Assembly (NCBI RefSeq): GCF_947495995.1
Contig: NZ_CANMAX010000006.1
Coordinates: forward strand, 62,001 to 126,000
DNA: 64,000 bases
Reading direction: 5' to 3'
Source: an uncultured Tenacibaculum sp.
GTDB lineage: Bacteria > Bacteroidota > Bacteroidia > Flavobacteriales > Flavobacteriaceae
The notes beneath the pieces were generated by a model. It was not told where the DNA came from and did no database searches. It saw only the letters and a program-made list of their open reading frames with translations. The number at the start of each line of letters is the position of its first letter. Within the stretch, counting starts at the first letter, position 1. Positions 1 through 8,360 of the stretch are shown piece after piece. The position numbers and the translations under genes are program-made.

Positions 1-650
1 TTTTAGAAGGAATTCAAAAAGAATTTAATGGAACAATTTCAATTGCCGATTTAATTGTTTTAGCTGGTAATACAGGTGTGGAAGAAGCTGCTAAAAATGC
101 AGGACACGAAGTTAGTGTTCCTTTTTCTCAAGGAAGAGGTGACGCTACTCAAGAACAAACAGATTTAGAATCTTTCAGTCATTTAGAACCTCTAGCAGAT
201 GGATTTAGAAATTATATCAATCGGAAACTAAAGAATGTTGCAGATGAAGATTTACTTGTAGATCGTGCCAATTTATTAACGCTTTCTATTCCTGAAATGA
301 CAGTTTTAGTTGGAGGTTTACGTGTATTAGGAGCTAATTACAATAACTCTAAACATGGAGTATTTACTGATACTGTAGGAAGTTTAACTAACGATTTCTT
401 TACAAACATTTTAGATTTTGCGCTAACTTGGAAAGCTACCTCATCTGATGATAAAGAATTTGCTGGTAGTGATCGTAGAACTGGTGCTACTAAATTCACT
501 GGAACTAGAGCTGATTTAATTTTTGGTTCAAATACAGAATTAAGAGCAGTTTGTGAAGTTTACGGTGCTAATGATGGTCAAGAAAAATTCGTTAACGATT
601 TTGTAAAAGCTTGGGCAAAAGTAATGGACTTAGACAGATTTGATTTATAA
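1..650 (+). CDS. katG: Catalase-peroxidase KatG, C-terminal part (5' truncated by window edge)
   Basis: This is the last part of a bifunctional haem catalase-peroxidase, which removes H2O2 and organic peroxides. The frame is open from the first base, so the 5' end and the haem-binding half lie outside the window. The visible ~216 residues match the C-terminal peroxidase-like domain of KatG: the stretches [36 protein letters not shown]-like ([15 protein letters not shown]) and the closing [16 protein letters not shown] are very typical of the family. The gene ends in TAA followed by a strong hairpin terminator, so it is the last gene of its transcript. Family assignment is near certain; nothing can be said about its start or promoter. 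Confidence 0.95.
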   Translation, partial: LEGIQKEFNGTISIADLIVLAGNTGVEEAAKNAGHEVSVPFSQGRGDATQEQTDLESFSHLEPLADGFRNYINRKLKNVADEDLLVDRANLLTLSIPEMTVLVGGLRVLGANYNNSKHGVFTDTVGSLTNDFFTNILDFALTWKATSSDDKEFAGSDRRTGATKFTGTRADLIFGSNTELRAVCEVYGANDGQEKFVNDFVKAWAKVMDLDRFDL

Positions 651-672
651 TCATTTTCAATATTTATTACCC

Positions 673-706
673 AAAAAAGACCAGAATTAGTTCTGGTCTT
701 TTTTTA
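673..706 (+). terminator. Rho-independent terminator after katG
   Basis: A 14-bp perfect stem (673-686 with 691-704) carries a four-base TTAG loop and runs into a T tract. It lies 22 bases after the katG stop and separates katG from the following operon. The A-rich left arm would also let it work on the other strand. Confidence 0.9.
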
Positions 707-757
707 TGTCTAATTTTTTTAACACTCGATATTATTTAGAATAGTTTGAAATTACTT

Positions 758-765
758 TATATTTG
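758..765 (+). promoter_or_regulatory. Bacteroidota -7 element upstream of the His-rich small gene
   Basis: TATATTTG matches the Bacteroidota -7 consensus TAnnTTTG exactly. It lies 27 bases upstream of the TTG start at 793, giving a leader of about 20 bases. No convincing -33 TTG at the right spacing was found, so the call rests on the -7 box and its position. Confidence 0.55.
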
Positions 766-792
766 CAACTTTGATGCAATAAACCCTTAAAA

Positions 793-1140
793 TTGAAAAA
801 ACTCCAAAGCATAACAGGTTTCTTTCTGTCTTGTGTTATCTTATTAACACACTTTGTTGTTTTATTTCATACACTTCAGCACCAAAATCATCATGAAATC
901 CATCAGCATTCAGATGATATATCGCATACTGACCAATTACTACAAAACTCTGAGATTGATGAAGATTGTAATATTTGCAAAATTTATGTAGATGTAGATT
1001 TCAAAGAAGATCAAATTTTAAATTCAGAATTTTCTCATACTGAATTTTTCAGCAATAAAGTTTCACAAAGAAAAAATTCTTTTACTTCTCTTGTACTTTA
1101 TTCCAAGCAATCGAGATCACCACCTTTACATACAATTTAG
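793..1140 (+). CDS. Small histidine-rich membrane-anchored or secreted protein, putative metal binder
   Basis: This 115-residue protein of unknown function starts at a TTG codon; no in-frame ATG lies upstream, and the -7 box at 758-765 fits this start. Residues 4-27 form a hydrophobic signal or membrane segment. A histidine cluster follows (HTLQHQNHHEIHQHSDD, ~26-42), then a CxxC pair (DCNICK, ~58-63), and the protein ends with SRSPPLHTI. Signal, His cluster, CxxC and a C-terminal Pro-Pro are reminiscent of small metal-linked proteins such as DUF2946 or the HYC_CC_PP type, but I cannot assign it to either. It comes first before an ABC/TonB operon, with a 134-base gap and no terminator between, so a periplasmic metal-binding role is a reasonable inference. 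Confidence 0.6.
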   Translation: MKKLQSITGFFLSCVILLTHFVVLFHTLQHQNHHEIHQHSDDISHTDQLLQNSEIDEDCNICKIYVDVDFKEDQILNSEFSHTEFFSNKVSQRKNSFTSLVLYSKQSRSPPLHTI

Positions 1141-1274
1141 TACTATAACTAATACATAAAGCAACTGCTTTTTATTAGTTAACATGTACTTCTTTTTCAA
1201 GCTAGCAAAATAATTGCTACATATCAAAATCTTACTCTGTAAGAATATATCTATTATTTTTTAATACCATCGTT

Positions 1275-1967
1275 ATGTTAGAAGCAAAAAAGCTTAACAT
1301 GCGCTACAACGATAAAATAGCGCTCAAAGATTTAAGTTTTTCAGTAGCTCCGGGAGAAATCTTTTGTCTATTAGGACAAAACGGAGCTGGTAAAACTACT
1401 ACAATCAATATTTTTCTTGGTTTATTAGAACCAACATCTGGAGAAGCTTTAATAAATAATTCTTCTATTACTAGTGATTCGTCTATTAGAAGTTCTATTG
1501 CATACATTCCTGAAATTGTTCAATTATACGGCAATTTATCAGGATTGGAAAACTTAGATTTTTTTAGTCGTTTAGCTGGTTTTAATTACAATGAAGAAGA
1601 ACTTTCTCAATATTTAATAAAAGCCAATTTACAACCAGAAGCTTTTAAACAAAAATTAAGTACTTACTCTAAAGGTATGCGACAAAAAGTAGGTATTGCA
1701 ATTGCATTAGCAAAAAACGCTACTTACATTTTAATGGATGAACCTACATCTGGTTTAGATCCAAAAGCTTCTGTTGAGTTTGCTAATACTTGTAAAGAGT
1801 TATCGGCTAACGGAGTTGGGGTTCTTATGGCTACACACGACATTTTTAATGCAGTAAACATTTGTGCTCGAATTGGAATAATGAAAGAGGGAACATTAGT
1901 TCATATCGCTGAAACAGAAAATATTTCTGCACAAGAATTACAAGAATTATACATCAAAACAATTTAA
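1275..1967 (+). CDS. ABC transporter ATP-binding protein (ABC-2 type partner)
   Basis: This 230-residue cytoplasmic ATPase subunit has all nucleotide-binding motifs: Walker A GQNGAGKTT at 34-42, signature YSKGMRQ at 131-137, Walker B YILMDEP at 151-157 and H-loop THD at 187-189. It lacks a long C-terminal extension. This short form with the GMRQK signature is typical of CcmA/NatA/NosF-like ATPases that drive ABC-2 membrane subunits. Its likely partners are the two permeases at 4486-5934 and 5936-7276, although a TonB receptor gene lies between. The start is the ATG at 1275. The substrate is unknown; the context suggests metal or metallophore handling. Confidence 0.85.
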   Translation: MLEAKKLNMRYNDKIALKDLSFSVAPGEIFCLLGQNGAGKTTTINIFLGLLEPTSGEALINNSSITSDSSIRSSIAYIPEIVQLYGNLSGLENLDFFSRLAGFNYNEEELSQYLIKANLQPEAFKQKLSTYSKGMRQKVGIAIALAKNATYILMDEPTSGLDPKASVEFANTCKELSANGVGVLMATHDIFNAVNICARIGIMKEGTLVHIAETENISAQELQELYIKTI

Positions 1968-1986
1968 CCAATATAAATACTAAATA

Positions 1987-4482
1987 ATGAACTTTAGAAA
2001 GTTAGTACTTGGAATCTTTGCATTTCTGGTACATGTAAGTTTTTCACAATCTAAAATCACGGGGAAGGTTTTAGATACTGACAATACTCCAATCTTAGGA
2101 GCGAACATAATTCTAATTAGTGAAGCACAACAGAAGAAAGGTGTTGCTACTGATTTTGACGGTAACTTTATGATTAACACTAGTAAAAGCGGAACATATA
2201 CACTTCGTGTCACTTTTGTAGGATTTGAAACAGTGATTAAATCAATTACAATTTCAGAAAATGAAAATCTAGATTTAGGAACGATCATTTTAAAAGATTC
2301 TGCTGAGATGTTACAATCAGTAGAAATAATTGGTAGAAAACGAAACGATTATAACAGTGATTACTCTTTTTCAGCAACAAAAATTGCTATAAAAAATAAA
2401 GAATTACCTCAAGCTGTTTCTACAGTTACCAAGGAACTTATCTCAGATCGTCAAGCATTTCAATTAACAGAAGCTGTAAAAACAGTAAGTAATGTTTCAG
2501 TAACAGGTTTATATAACCATTACAACATTCGTGGTATTACTCAGGCAGATGACGGACAAGTAGTAAATGGTATGCGTACGCGTCAATACTATTTTATTCA
2601 ACCAATAACCTCACATTTAGAACGTGTAGAAGTAATAAAAGGACCTTCATCTGTTACTTTTTCTAGTGCAGATCCTGGAGGAACTGTAAATATGGTTACT
2701 AAAAAACCTTTAAAAGAAAACTACAGAGAGATATCAATGTCTACTGGAAGTTTTGGGACATTAAGAGCAACTGCTGATTTTACTGGACCTTTAAATGAAG
2801 AAAAGACTTTATTATACCGTTTCAATACAGCATATCAAGAAGCAGATTCTTTTAGAGATATTGTAAATAGCAATACGTTTTTAGTAACCCCATCACTAAG
2901 TTATGTTCCTAATGAAAATACAGCTCTTAATGTTGAAATGATTTACAGCAACGGAGAAGGAAACTTAGATAGAGGTCAGCCTATTTTTACTGCTGTAGGA
3001 GCTGATTATGATCCAAGTAGTACACCAATTAGTTTAAATCCAGGTGCTGCAAATGATTTCTATAAAACAAAAGAAATAATGTTCATGGCAAGTTTTAGCA
3101 AGAAGTTTACTGAAAACTTTGGATTTAACGCTCAATACATGAAGCAAACTTGGGACGAAGATTTACAAGAACACAGAATTGATGCTTTTAACCAAGCATA
3201 TGATATTAGTGGAAATGTAGTTCCGAACTTAGCTGCAATGCGTTATGCTGAGAGACAACAATCTTGGAATACAGATAACTTAAGTGCATATTTTAATTAT
3301 GACATTAAGCATGATAATATCACTAATAAAATTTTAGTTGGTTATGATGCTACTCGTTGGGAAAGAAAAATTGGCGGACAAAATTCTGCTAGAAGATATT
3401 TACTAACTGACGGAACTATAGGTAGATTTAGACCAGGAACAAGTGATCCAAACGATTTTCAACAAGAAAACGGTTTATTAGTTCCTGCTGTGCCACACTT
3501 TGATTTAACAAATCCTTTTAACGGAATTAGAAATACGAGTAACTATGCACTTTCTCAGTTTCAAATTCCTGCGAACTTAACATCTTCAGATGGAATTTAT
3601 ATTCAGAATCAATTCAAAATAGGAAAGTTCTCAGCTTTAATTAATTTAAGATACGAGTGGTTTTCTGATATTTTTGATTATCAAGGAGATGAGCAAAAAT
3701 TTACGCAACAAGCTTTTATTCCAAGACTTGGAGCAACGTATGAGGTTACTAAAGACATTAGCGTATACACTACATATTTAGAAGGTTTTCAACCACATAC
3801 AAATACGGTATCATTATCTCCTTCAGCAGAAGGTTTCTTTTGGGCTGGTTCTCCAGGAAGATTTGATCCTTTAGAAAGTAGTTTAATTGAATTTGGAGCT
3901 AAAGGTTCATTCTTAAACGGAAAAGTAAATGCAAACTTTGCTTTATTTGAAGTAACTCAGAAAAACATTTTACTCGGAGATACTTTTGATACAGATAATT
4001 TAACTACAAGAGGTGAGCAACGAAGTAGAGGTTTTGAAATGGATGTTTCTGGTTTTGTTACTCCGAATTTCCAAGTTACAGCTTCTTATGGTTATACAGA
4101 CGCTAAAATTGTAGACGATTCTATCTTAGAATTTATTGGAGAAAGAATTGGAGGTGCTCCAAAGCATAATGCAAATATTTGGGGTCGTTACGACTTTACA
4201 AATAAAACCTTAAAAGGAATTGGTATTGGTTTAGGTGCACAATATGTAGATGAAAGATACACTTGGTATAATCCAACGTATTTACCTGAAAGAGCTTTAT
4301 TACCTCAATACACTGTTTTTGATGCAGCTGTGTATTATAAACCAAATAATACAGGTATTCAATTAACACTTAAGGTGAACAATTTATTTGATAAAACATA
4401 TTGGTTAGGTGGACTTAATCCATCGAGATTGGCTCCTGGTGCTCCAAGAAATATATTATTAAATGCAACCTATAAATTTTAA
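1987..4482 (+). CDS. TonB-dependent outer-membrane receptor, siderophore type
   Basis: This 831-residue outer-membrane receptor should take up a chelated metal or similar ligand using TonB-ExbBD energy. A signal peptide (1-20, ending in SFSQ) precedes a carboxypeptidase-regulatory-like domain (ITGKVLDTDNTPILGANI, ~24-105) that is usual in Bacteroidota receptors. The plug follows (~130-240), with YNIRG, RVEVIKGPSSVTFSS and GGTVNMVTKKP; this wording is typical of the FhuA/FecA siderophore class rather than SusC. The remainder is beta-barrel, ending in an aromatic residue (NATYKF). It starts 19 bases after the ATPase gene and ends 3 bases before the first permease, so it is cotranscribed with the ABC genes. 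The ligand cannot be read from sequence. Confidence 0.9.
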   Translation: MNFRKLVLGIFAFLVHVSFSQSKITGKVLDTDNTPILGANIILISEAQQKKGVATDFDGNFMINTSKSGTYTLRVTFVGFETVIKSITISENENLDLGTIILKDSAEMLQSVEIIGRKRNDYNSDYSFSATKIAIKNKELPQAVSTVTKELISDRQAFQLTEAVKTVSNVSVTGLYNHYNIRGITQADDGQVVNGMRTRQYYFIQPITSHLERVEVIKGPSSVTFSSADPGGTVNMVTKKPLKENYREISMSTGSFGTLRATADFTGPLNEEKTLLYRFNTAYQEADSFRDIVNSNTFLVTPSLSYVPNENTALNVEMIYSNGEGNLDRGQPIFTAVGADYDPSSTPISLNPGAANDFYKTKEIMFMASFSKKFTENFGFNAQYMKQTWDEDLQEHRIDAFNQAYDISGNVVPNLAAMRYAERQQSWNTDNLSAYFNYDIKHDNITNKILVGYDATRWERKIGGQNSARRYLLTDGTIGRFRPGTSDPNDFQQENGLLVPAVPHFDLTNPFNGIRNTSNYALSQFQIPANLTSSDGIYIQNQFKIGKFSALINLRYEWFSDIFDYQGDEQKFTQQAFIPRLGATYEVTKDISVYTTYLEGFQPHTNTVSLSPSAEGFFWAGSPGRFDPLESSLIEFGAKGSFLNGKVNANFALFEVTQKNILLGDTFDTDNLTTRGEQRSRGFEMDVSGFVTPNFQVTASYGYTDAKIVDDSILEFIGERIGGAPKHNANIWGRYDFTNKTLKGIGIGLGAQYVDERYTWYNPTYLPERALLPQYTVFDAAVYYKPNNTGIQLTLKVNNLFDKTYWLGGLNPSRLAPGAPRNILLNATYKF

Positions 4483-4485
4483 TAG

Positions 4486-5934
4486 ATGAAGAAACAAGTT
4501 GTTATTTTAATAGCAAAACAGTTCTTTAAAAAGACCTTTAACTCTAAAGGTCTTTTAGCTCTATTAGCTATTTTCTTAGTAATTCTTGTTTATGTTACTG
4601 TAGATGGCTGGAATGCTTTTGAAGCAAATCATCATACTATCGAACATCATCAAGATAAAGCAAGAAAAAGTTGGGAAGATAATCCAGATAAGCATCCGCA
4701 TCGTATGGCTCACTTCGGAACTTTTGCCTTTCGAATGCAACATCCGTTACGAATATTTGATTCTGGAATTGAAAGCTATACTGGAAACTCTATTTTCTTA
4801 GAAGCACACAGACAAAATACAGCTAACTTTTCTGAAGCAAGTTTATCAACTGGCTTAGTTCGTTTTGGTGATTTAAACATAGCTATGTTACTTCAGTTAA
4901 TTTTACCGTTAATTATTTTCTTCGTTGGTTACGCTACTATTACTTCAGAAAAAGAAAGCGGAACATTAAAAATCTATTACACTCAAGGTGTAAAGATGAA
5001 AGAACTATTATTCGGAAAATCGTTAGGTTTATTTTTAATTGCTGCGTTGTTTTTTATTCCTGCCTTAATAGCACTTTGGAGTATTACTCTAGTAGATGAT
5101 TTTACTATTGAAAACGGAGCGGTATTAACACGAATTGTTCTTATAACTCTTTGTTATATTTTATTCTACGCTATTTTAAGTTGTATTTCAGTAATTGTAT
5201 CTGGAAAAAGTGCAAATTCGAATAAAGCTTTGTTGAGTTTATTGGGCGGATGGTTATTATTTTTTATCATTATTCCTAAAACTTCTCAAGTTGTTGGTAA
5301 TTCGATTTATCCGAACTTATCTAAGATCGAATTTAGAGCTGAAGTTGAAGAAGAAGTTTCAAAAAAAGGTGATAGTCACGATCCTAATGATCCACATTTT
5401 AATAGACTTCGTGATTCAATTTTAAAAGTTCACAATGTTACTGATGTAAAAGATTTACCCTTCAATTATAGTGGTTTTCTTATGAGTAAAGGTGAAGAAC
5501 AAACGGCTTTAATTTATAATCAAGAGCAAGACAAATTAATTCAATCGTATAAAAACCAAAACAGTATCACAAACAGTTTGGTAATTTTCAATCCTTATTT
5601 GGCGATTAAAAACTTATCCATGAGTTTATCTGGAACAGACTTTACAACTTATGTAGGATTTTTAAATCAGACTGAAGATTACAGATACAAACAATCACAA
5701 TATATGAACGAATTACAAATGAAATTCATTAGTAACAAAGCTACAAGTAGCGAAGGTAAAGTTCATGTTGTTGGAAAAGAATACTGGAAATCTGCTCCTA
5801 AATTTGAATACAAGTTTTTATCAGTAAGCAAAACAATTCAAAATCAAATCTTGGCTTTAGTAAGTCTTTTTGTTTGGTTAATTGCTTCTTTTATAATTAT
5901 GATAAAATTTTCTAACCGTTTTAAAATTATCTAA
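4486..5934 (+). CDS. ABC-2 type permease with large histidine-rich periplasmic loop (DUF3526-like)
   Basis: This 482-residue inner-membrane permease has one TM near the N-terminus (~23-41), a large extracytoplasmic region, then a block of TMs (~130-270), another soluble stretch and a final TM near the C-terminus. This is the layout of NosY/DUF3526-type ABC-2 subunits. The first loop is rich in histidine: HH and HH pairs, then HPH, MAH and MQHP within residues ~48-86. The segment EKESGTLKIYYTQGV after the second TM is the usual ABC-2 coupling region. The gene sits 3 bases after the TonB receptor and 1 base before a second permease. The His-rich loop suggests contact with a metal ion or metal complex, which is inference. 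DUF3526 membership is by recall of its motif pattern. Confidence 0.8.
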   Translation: MKKQVVILIAKQFFKKTFNSKGLLALLAIFLVILVYVTVDGWNAFEANHHTIEHHQDKARKSWEDNPDKHPHRMAHFGTFAFRMQHPLRIFDSGIESYTGNSIFLEAHRQNTANFSEASLSTGLVRFGDLNIAMLLQLILPLIIFFVGYATITSEKESGTLKIYYTQGVKMKELLFGKSLGLFLIAALFFIPALIALWSITLVDDFTIENGAVLTRIVLITLCYILFYAILSCISVIVSGKSANSNKALLSLLGGWLLFFIIIPKTSQVVGNSIYPNLSKIEFRAEVEEEVSKKGDSHDPNDPHFNRLRDSILKVHNVTDVKDLPFNYSGFLMSKGEEQTALIYNQEQDKLIQSYKNQNSITNSLVIFNPYLAIKNLSMSLSGTDFTTYVGFLNQTEDYRYKQSQYMNELQMKFISNKATSSEGKVHVVGKEYWKSAPKFEYKFLSVSKTIQNQILALVSLFVWLIASFIIMIKFSNRFKII

Positions 5935-5935
5935 A

Positions 5936-7276
5936 GTGTATACATTATTAATAAAACAGTTTTTTAGATCGAAAACCGTACTACTTGCCTTTGGAATTTT
6001 AATGCTTTTAGGAATTCTTGGTATTAGTACAGGACGACAGTTTCTTAATCAGAAACAAACTACAATTGAAAAAACTACTGAACAACAAAAAAAGCATATC
6101 GAAAATCAGGTGCACCTGCACAAAGATGACATCGGATTGTTGTTATACTATTTAAAGTTTTCGTTCATTAATGATTTACAACCTACTGCTGGCTTAGCTA
6201 TTGGACAAAGTGATGTGAATTCTCATATTCAAAATGTAAAAATTTTAAATCTTGAGGGACAAAAATATGATACTGATTTAGTAAACCCAATGCGTTTGCA
6301 AGTGGGAAATTTAGATCTTAGTTTTCTTATTATTTTCTTATTTCCTTTAGTAATTATTGCTTTAAACTTCAATACTCTGTCAGAAGAAGAAGAAAACGGA
6401 ACTTGGAAAATGGTGACAATTCAAGGTAAATCTACTTTTCAGTATTTACTCATGAAACTATCCATCAGATTACTATTTGTTTCTATTGTTTTGGCAGTTT
6501 TATTTTTACTCGCAAAAGTGATTTTAGAAATTCCTTTTTCTGGTGATTTTCTTAACATGATCATCATCAGCTATAGTTATATTCTTTTCTGGTTTGTACT
6601 TTGTTTCTTTGTTATCACATTGAGAAAATCATCAAATGCAAATGCAATTACGTTATTAACTAGCTGGTTGGTATTAGTTGTTTTTTTACCAGTATTGGTA
6701 AACAATTACATTACTAATAAATTTCCTGTTGGTGAAGCATTAAGTATGACGATAAAGCAACGTGATGAATATCATAAAAGATGGGATACCGACAAGCAAG
6801 AAACTATGAAAAAGTTTTATGCGCATTATCCTCAATTTTCAAAATATACTGTTGAAGACAAAGGTTTTTCTTGGGTTTGGTATTATGCAATGCAACAAAT
6901 GGGAGATGATGAATCTAAGCTAGAACGTACGCAGATGTATAATAAAATTGAAAAGAGAGCTGAATTGAGTAGAAAAATTGCTCAGTTTTTCCCGCCTTTA
7001 CAAGTGCAATTATCTATGAATACAATTGCAAACACAAGTTTAGCACAGCATGTAAAGTTTTTGAACGCTACTTCTGATTTTCATGAAAGAAAACGTTTGG
7101 ACTTCTATCCTAGAATTTTTGAGAATGAAAGCGTAAATTCTGTTGATTGGAAAAACTATAAACCAGAGTTTTTTAAAGCAGAAAACAACTTTAGCTTAAT
7201 AAAAACGATTATTCCAATTCTTTTATTAACCTTAATTTTGTTAGGCTCAAGTCTTTTTATACACTTCAGAAAATAA
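5936..7276 (+). CDS. ABC-2 type permease, second subunit (DUF3526-like)
   Basis: This 446-residue inner-membrane protein has the same layout as the preceding permease: an N-terminal TM (~12-32), a long outer loop, a TM block (~125-255), a soluble stretch, and a C-terminal TM ending at residue 446. The coupling-like segment EEEENGTWKMVTIQGKS matches the place of EKESGTLKIYYTQG in its partner. It starts at GTG one base after the preceding stop, which suggests translational coupling. Together the two would form a heterodimeric membrane core for the ATPase at 1275-1967. ABC-2 complexes are usually exporters or extractors, so its pairing with a TonB receptor gene is unexpected. Confidence 0.8.
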   Translation: MYTLLIKQFFRSKTVLLAFGILMLLGILGISTGRQFLNQKQTTIEKTTEQQKKHIENQVHLHKDDIGLLLYYLKFSFINDLQPTAGLAIGQSDVNSHIQNVKILNLEGQKYDTDLVNPMRLQVGNLDLSFLIIFLFPLVIIALNFNTLSEEEENGTWKMVTIQGKSTFQYLLMKLSIRLLFVSIVLAVLFLLAKVILEIPFSGDFLNMIIISYSYILFWFVLCFFVITLRKSSNANAITLLTSWLVLVVFLPVLVNNYITNKFPVGEALSMTIKQRDEYHKRWDTDKQETMKKFYAHYPQFSKYTVEDKGFSWVWYYAMQQMGDDESKLERTQMYNKIEKRAELSRKIAQFFPPLQVQLSMNTIANTSLAQHVKFLNATSDFHERKRLDFYPRIFENESVNSVDWKNYKPEFFKAENNFSLIKTIIPILLLTLILLGSSLFIHFRK

Positions 7277-7282
7277 ATCAAA

Positions 7283-8335
7283 ATGAAATATTTAATTGGT
7301 ATTCTATGTTTTTTGTGCACTAACGCATTGTTTAGTCAGTTTTCTTTTCAAGGAGAAACTATCACGGCTGGAACAAAGAAACATTTTAAGATTCCTATTT
7401 CAGATAAAAATCATAATACATTTATTCCAATAACTGTTTTCTGTGGAATAGAAAAAGGACCTACTTTAGGAATAACCGCTGGTGTTCATGGTTATGAATA
7501 TCCACCAATTATAGCAGGACAACGATTGATTAAAAGTATAGATCCTAAAACTTTGAAAGGAATCGTAATTTTAGTTCAAATTGCTAATGTTGGTAGTTTT
7601 TCAAATAGATCTCCGTTTGTAAACGCTCTGGATAAAAAAAACTTAAATAGAACTTTTCCAGGAGACGCTAACGGTACTGTTACTGAAAAGATTGCTGATT
7701 TCATCACCAAAAATGTAATTGCAAAATCAGATTTTTTTCTTGATGTTCATGCTGGAGATGCTTCAGAAGATTTAATGCCTTATTCGGCTTATTACTCTAA
7801 TAAATCAATGAATTCAGCATCTTCCGCTGGAAGAAAAATGGCGGAAGCATTACTTTTTGATCATATCGTTATTTTTAATACTGACGGAAAAGATTATGTA
7901 AAAAAAGATAAGCCTAGTTTATATTGCTCTGCGGAGGCTTTTAAAAGAAATATTCCTTCAGTAGACATTGAATGTGGACGATTAGGAATGGTTGAAAATG
8001 CAGCTGTCCTTAACATAGAAAAAGGTATACTGAATATGTTATTGCATTTAAACATGAGAGTTAGCTTAGAAAAGTCAATTCAGAAAAATTCATATTTATT
8101 TATTGAAGATCGCACTTATCAGAGTAGTTCTTATGATGGAATCTTTTATCCTGTAAAGAAATCTGGAGATTATATTGCAGAAGGAATGACCATTGGAAAA
8201 GTAACCGATTATTTCGGTAAAACACTCGAAACGATCTACGCTAAAGCTGATGGTATAATTCTGCTAACTATAGGAACTCCACCTGTAAATAAAGGAGAAA
8301 CATTATTAGTTATTGGAAATGTAAAAAAACATTAA
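7283..8335 (+). CDS. Exported zinc deacylase, succinylglutamate desuccinylase/aspartoacylase (AstE/AspA) family
   Basis: This 350-residue M14-like metallohydrolase of the AstE/AspA family should cleave an N-acyl or amide bond. The zinc and substrate residues are present: HGYE (H69, E72), NRTFPG (N122, R123), DVHAG (H156) and a later acidic residue in DIECG (E230) that matches the general base position. The C-terminal ~80 residues form the usual beta domain. Unlike cytosolic AstE and aspartoacylase, it has a clear signal peptide (1-18, ending LFSQ), so it acts in the periplasm or outside. It is the last gene of the TonB/ABC operon, 6 bases after the second permease, and ends in a terminator. 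The substrate may be what the TonB receptor imports; that is inference. Confidence 0.82.
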   Translation: MKYLIGILCFLCTNALFSQFSFQGETITAGTKKHFKIPISDKNHNTFIPITVFCGIEKGPTLGITAGVHGYEYPPIIAGQRLIKSIDPKTLKGIVILVQIANVGSFSNRSPFVNALDKKNLNRTFPGDANGTVTEKIADFITKNVIAKSDFFLDVHAGDASEDLMPYSAYYSNKSMNSASSAGRKMAEALLFDHIVIFNTDGKDYVKKDKPSLYCSAEAFKRNIPSVDIECGRLGMVENAAVLNIEKGILNMLLHLNMRVSLEKSIQKNSYLFIEDRTYQSSSYDGIFYPVKKSGDYIAEGMTIGKVTDYFGKTLETIYAKADGIILLTIGTPPVNKGETLLVIGNVKKH

Positions 8336-8360
8336 AAGCCTTAATCAATTAAGGCTTTTT
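8334..8360. terminator. Bidirectional terminator shared by convergent genes
   Basis: An 11-bp perfect stem (8334-8344 with 8349-8359) with loop TCAA has a poly-A left edge and poly-T right edge. It includes the last bases of the deacylase stop and the stop codon of the convergent AI-2E family gene, so both messages end within it. Confidence 0.85.
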
